From: Lachnospiraceae bacterium
GTDB lineage: Bacteria > Bacillota > Clostridia > Lachnospirales > Lachnospiraceae
Direction: 5' to 3'
Assembly (NCBI GenBank): GCA_022797375.1
Contig: JAAWKM010000006.1
Location: 1 to 51,553, forward strand
Length of the DNA stretch: 51,553 nucleotides
Shown piece after piece: positions 50,333 through 51,553 of the stretch (the stretch's first letter is position 1; each line of letters opens with the position of its first letter). The notes beneath the pieces were generated by a model. The model was not told the DNA's origin and ran no database searches. It saw nothing but the letters and a program-made list of their open reading frames with translations. A program made the translations under genes and the position numbers.

Positions 50333-51553
50333 ATGGTACAGTTTCTTGAACCATTTAATAAAGCATTTAAAGATAAACGCAGTGGTAACTCCCATATTCC
50401 TCCAGATACACTCCTTGCACTTGCTGTCACTGAAAAACTTAAACAGAAGACAAGCCTTACAGATATCCCTTTTGCAGTTACAGATGCAGGACTGCTTGCG
50501 GAACTTGGCTGGAATGCATGGGATTACGGACGTGACGTAAATAATGGCCTTTTTTCTGAAAACGTAATGCGCAGGCTTGTGAAAAAATACAGCAGCGGGG
50601 AACTGGTTTCTTTTTATAACCATTATGTGCAGGATTATGCATTAAAAAATCTTGGTGTGCATCCGTGCATACATATACTGGATTGTACTAAAATCCCTGT
50701 AAACCTTGGTAATACAAATTATGAAAATTCTTCTGTTGTAACCATAGACGGTGAAACCATGCGTGGATATAAACCTGGTGTGCTGCGTGGCATTACAGGT
50801 GACTCTGGCATGGCAGAAGAAATAGTCTTTGGCACTTTAAAAACCCATGACATGGAATTATGCAGGGAAATGTTAAAAAACACTCCGTGTTTCCATGAAA
50901 ATGACATATTAATAAATGACAGGGGGTTCCTGTCACGTGAAATGACAAATTACCTTAAAACAGAACGTAAGACTGATACATATGTCCCTGTAAGGGAAAA
51001 CATGGATATATTTAAAGATGCAGTATCCCTGGCTGTTTCCAGTGGAAAATGGCAGAAACATCCAAATAAAAAAAGAAAGGACCAGGAAATACAGCTTGTA
51101 AAATCCCTTGGACCATTGTGGACAAGTGGTACACCTGAAAACGATGTACCAGTTAATGCATGTGTTGTGCATGATAAAAAAACAGGTAAGTTTTTTGTCT
51201 TTATGACCACTGGTACCACAAAAACCGCACGCCAGATTGTCCAGATTTATGAACTGCGCCCAGAAATAGAAGAAGACTTCCGCCAGATGAAAGATTTCTG
51301 GAAATTGAGTGGTTTCAAAAGTACACAATACAATTATATTACTTTCCACATTATAATGACCCTTACCGGCTACCTTTTCTTCCAGATATACAAAAACATT
51401 GAAGAAGGGCAGGCTTACACAGGCAAATCCTTGCCTGTTGCTGCCAAAAACTATAAAGAAACAAAACCAAAAGAGGTAGTTGTATATGTGGGACAGTATT
51501 TTGGCATTTTCCCATTCCTTGAATTTTTAAAAATCTATGCAGAATGCACATTA
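50333..51553 (+). CDS. IS4-family DDE transposase (3' end outside the window)
   Basis: ATG 50333 opens a frame of 407 codons that runs off the window. The DDE triad is visible: Asp117 in HILDCTKIPV, Asp196 in ILINDRGFLS, and the IS4-type YREK signature with Tyr306, Arg309, Glu313 and Lys320 in YELRPEIEEDFRQMK. GITGDSGMAEEIVFG and FVFMTTG are further family blocks. It is the only insertion-sequence gene in the window and reads on the plus strand, against nearly all neighbours. Its base composition is richer in GC than the flanking genes, consistent with recent arrival. The left inverted repeat should lie between 50118 and 50260 but I could not define it. Confidence 0.9.
   Translation, partial: MVQFLEPFNKAFKDKRSGNSHIPPDTLLALAVTEKLKQKTSLTDIPFAVTDAGLLAELGWNAWDYGRDVNNGLFSENVMRRLVKKYSSGELVSFYNHYVQDYALKNLGVHPCIHILDCTKIPVNLGNTNYENSSVVTIDGETMRGYKPGVLRGITGDSGMAEEIVFGTLKTHDMELCREMLKNTPCFHENDILINDRGFLSREMTNYLKTERKTDTYVPVRENMDIFKDAVSLAVSSGKWQKHPNKKRKDQEIQLVKSLGPLWTSGTPENDVPVNACVVHDKKTGKFFVFMTTGTTKTARQIVQIYELRPEIEEDFRQMKDFWKLSGFKSTQYNYITFHIIMTLTGYLFFQIYKNIEEGQAYTGKSLPVAAKNYKETKPKEVVVYVGQYFGIFPFLEFLKIYAECTL

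Noticed and set aside
1-51553. tRNA, rRNA or riboswitch genes
   Set aside because: Reading both strands I found no cloverleaf-like or conserved RNA motif; this was by eye, and a covariance search would be needed to exclude small ones.

Overview
The window is AT-rich (clearly under 40% GC by eye) and carries strong AAGGAGG-type ribosome binding sites. It contains families common in Clostridia of the Lachnospiraceae type: DUF4869, DUF4116, Rpn and DUF1703 nucleases, split HipA-like kinases, DUF488 and DUF3848. The host is therefore most likely a Lachnospiraceae-like gut or rumen Firmicute. I saw no rRNA, tRNA, ribosomal protein or central-metabolism gene, so this is an accessory region: a genomic island, a degenerate integrative element or a large plasmid segment. 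Nearly every gene lies on the minus strand. The plus-strand exceptions are a 139-aa protein (6131), a broken gene (7799), a 28-aa membrane peptide (14123), a tyrosine recombinase (33981) and an IS4-type transposase (50333).

Layout. 1-5026: remains of PD-(D/E)XK/Rpn nucleases around a HipA-like kinase. 5335-8407: hypothetical proteins, including a beta-helix/DUF4116 protein. 9154-11385: a two-gene ATPase/DUF4435 pair resembling the PARIS defence system (AriA/AriB). 12058-14433: a RibD-like reductase, a truncated ATPase, a possible type I toxin-like peptide and palindromic repeats. 14664-19118: HipA-like kinase plus partner, a Fic protein, a MecA-like adaptor and the first DUF4869/P-loop ATPase module. 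19348-25877: RadC-like protein, second DUF4869 module, a decayed DUF262/AlbA_2 gene and a large ATPase + helical-protein pair. 26317-33603: small-protein operon, retropepsin-like protein, second MecA-like adaptor, and DUF4116 repeat genes with 5, 8 and 11 units of 22 residues. 33981-38395: recombinase, third HipA-like pair, third DUF4869 module and a decayed partner copy. 38443-48891: many small hypothetical genes, an HPr-like protein without its histidine and an intact Rpn-like nuclease. 49119-51553: a second intact Rpn-like nuclease and the transposase.

Three signals look most worth pursuing. (1) A two-gene module, DUF4869 plus a P-loop ATPase, occurs three times with rearranged gene order. 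(2) Eight otherwise unrelated products (three of these ATPases, four DUF4116 proteins, one retropepsin-like protein) end in the same C-terminal tetrapeptide pattern, Met-[Ser/Glu/Asp]-[Ala/Ile/Thr]-Phe, which suggests a shared docking, processing or degradation tag. (3) HipA-like kinases occur both with a separate partner gene and with the partner domain fused to their N-terminus.

The region is also full of recently broken genes. Several are interrupted by a single in-frame stop of the kind made by C-to-T or G-to-A change. All three stop codons also end intact genes here, so genome-wide recoding is unlikely.
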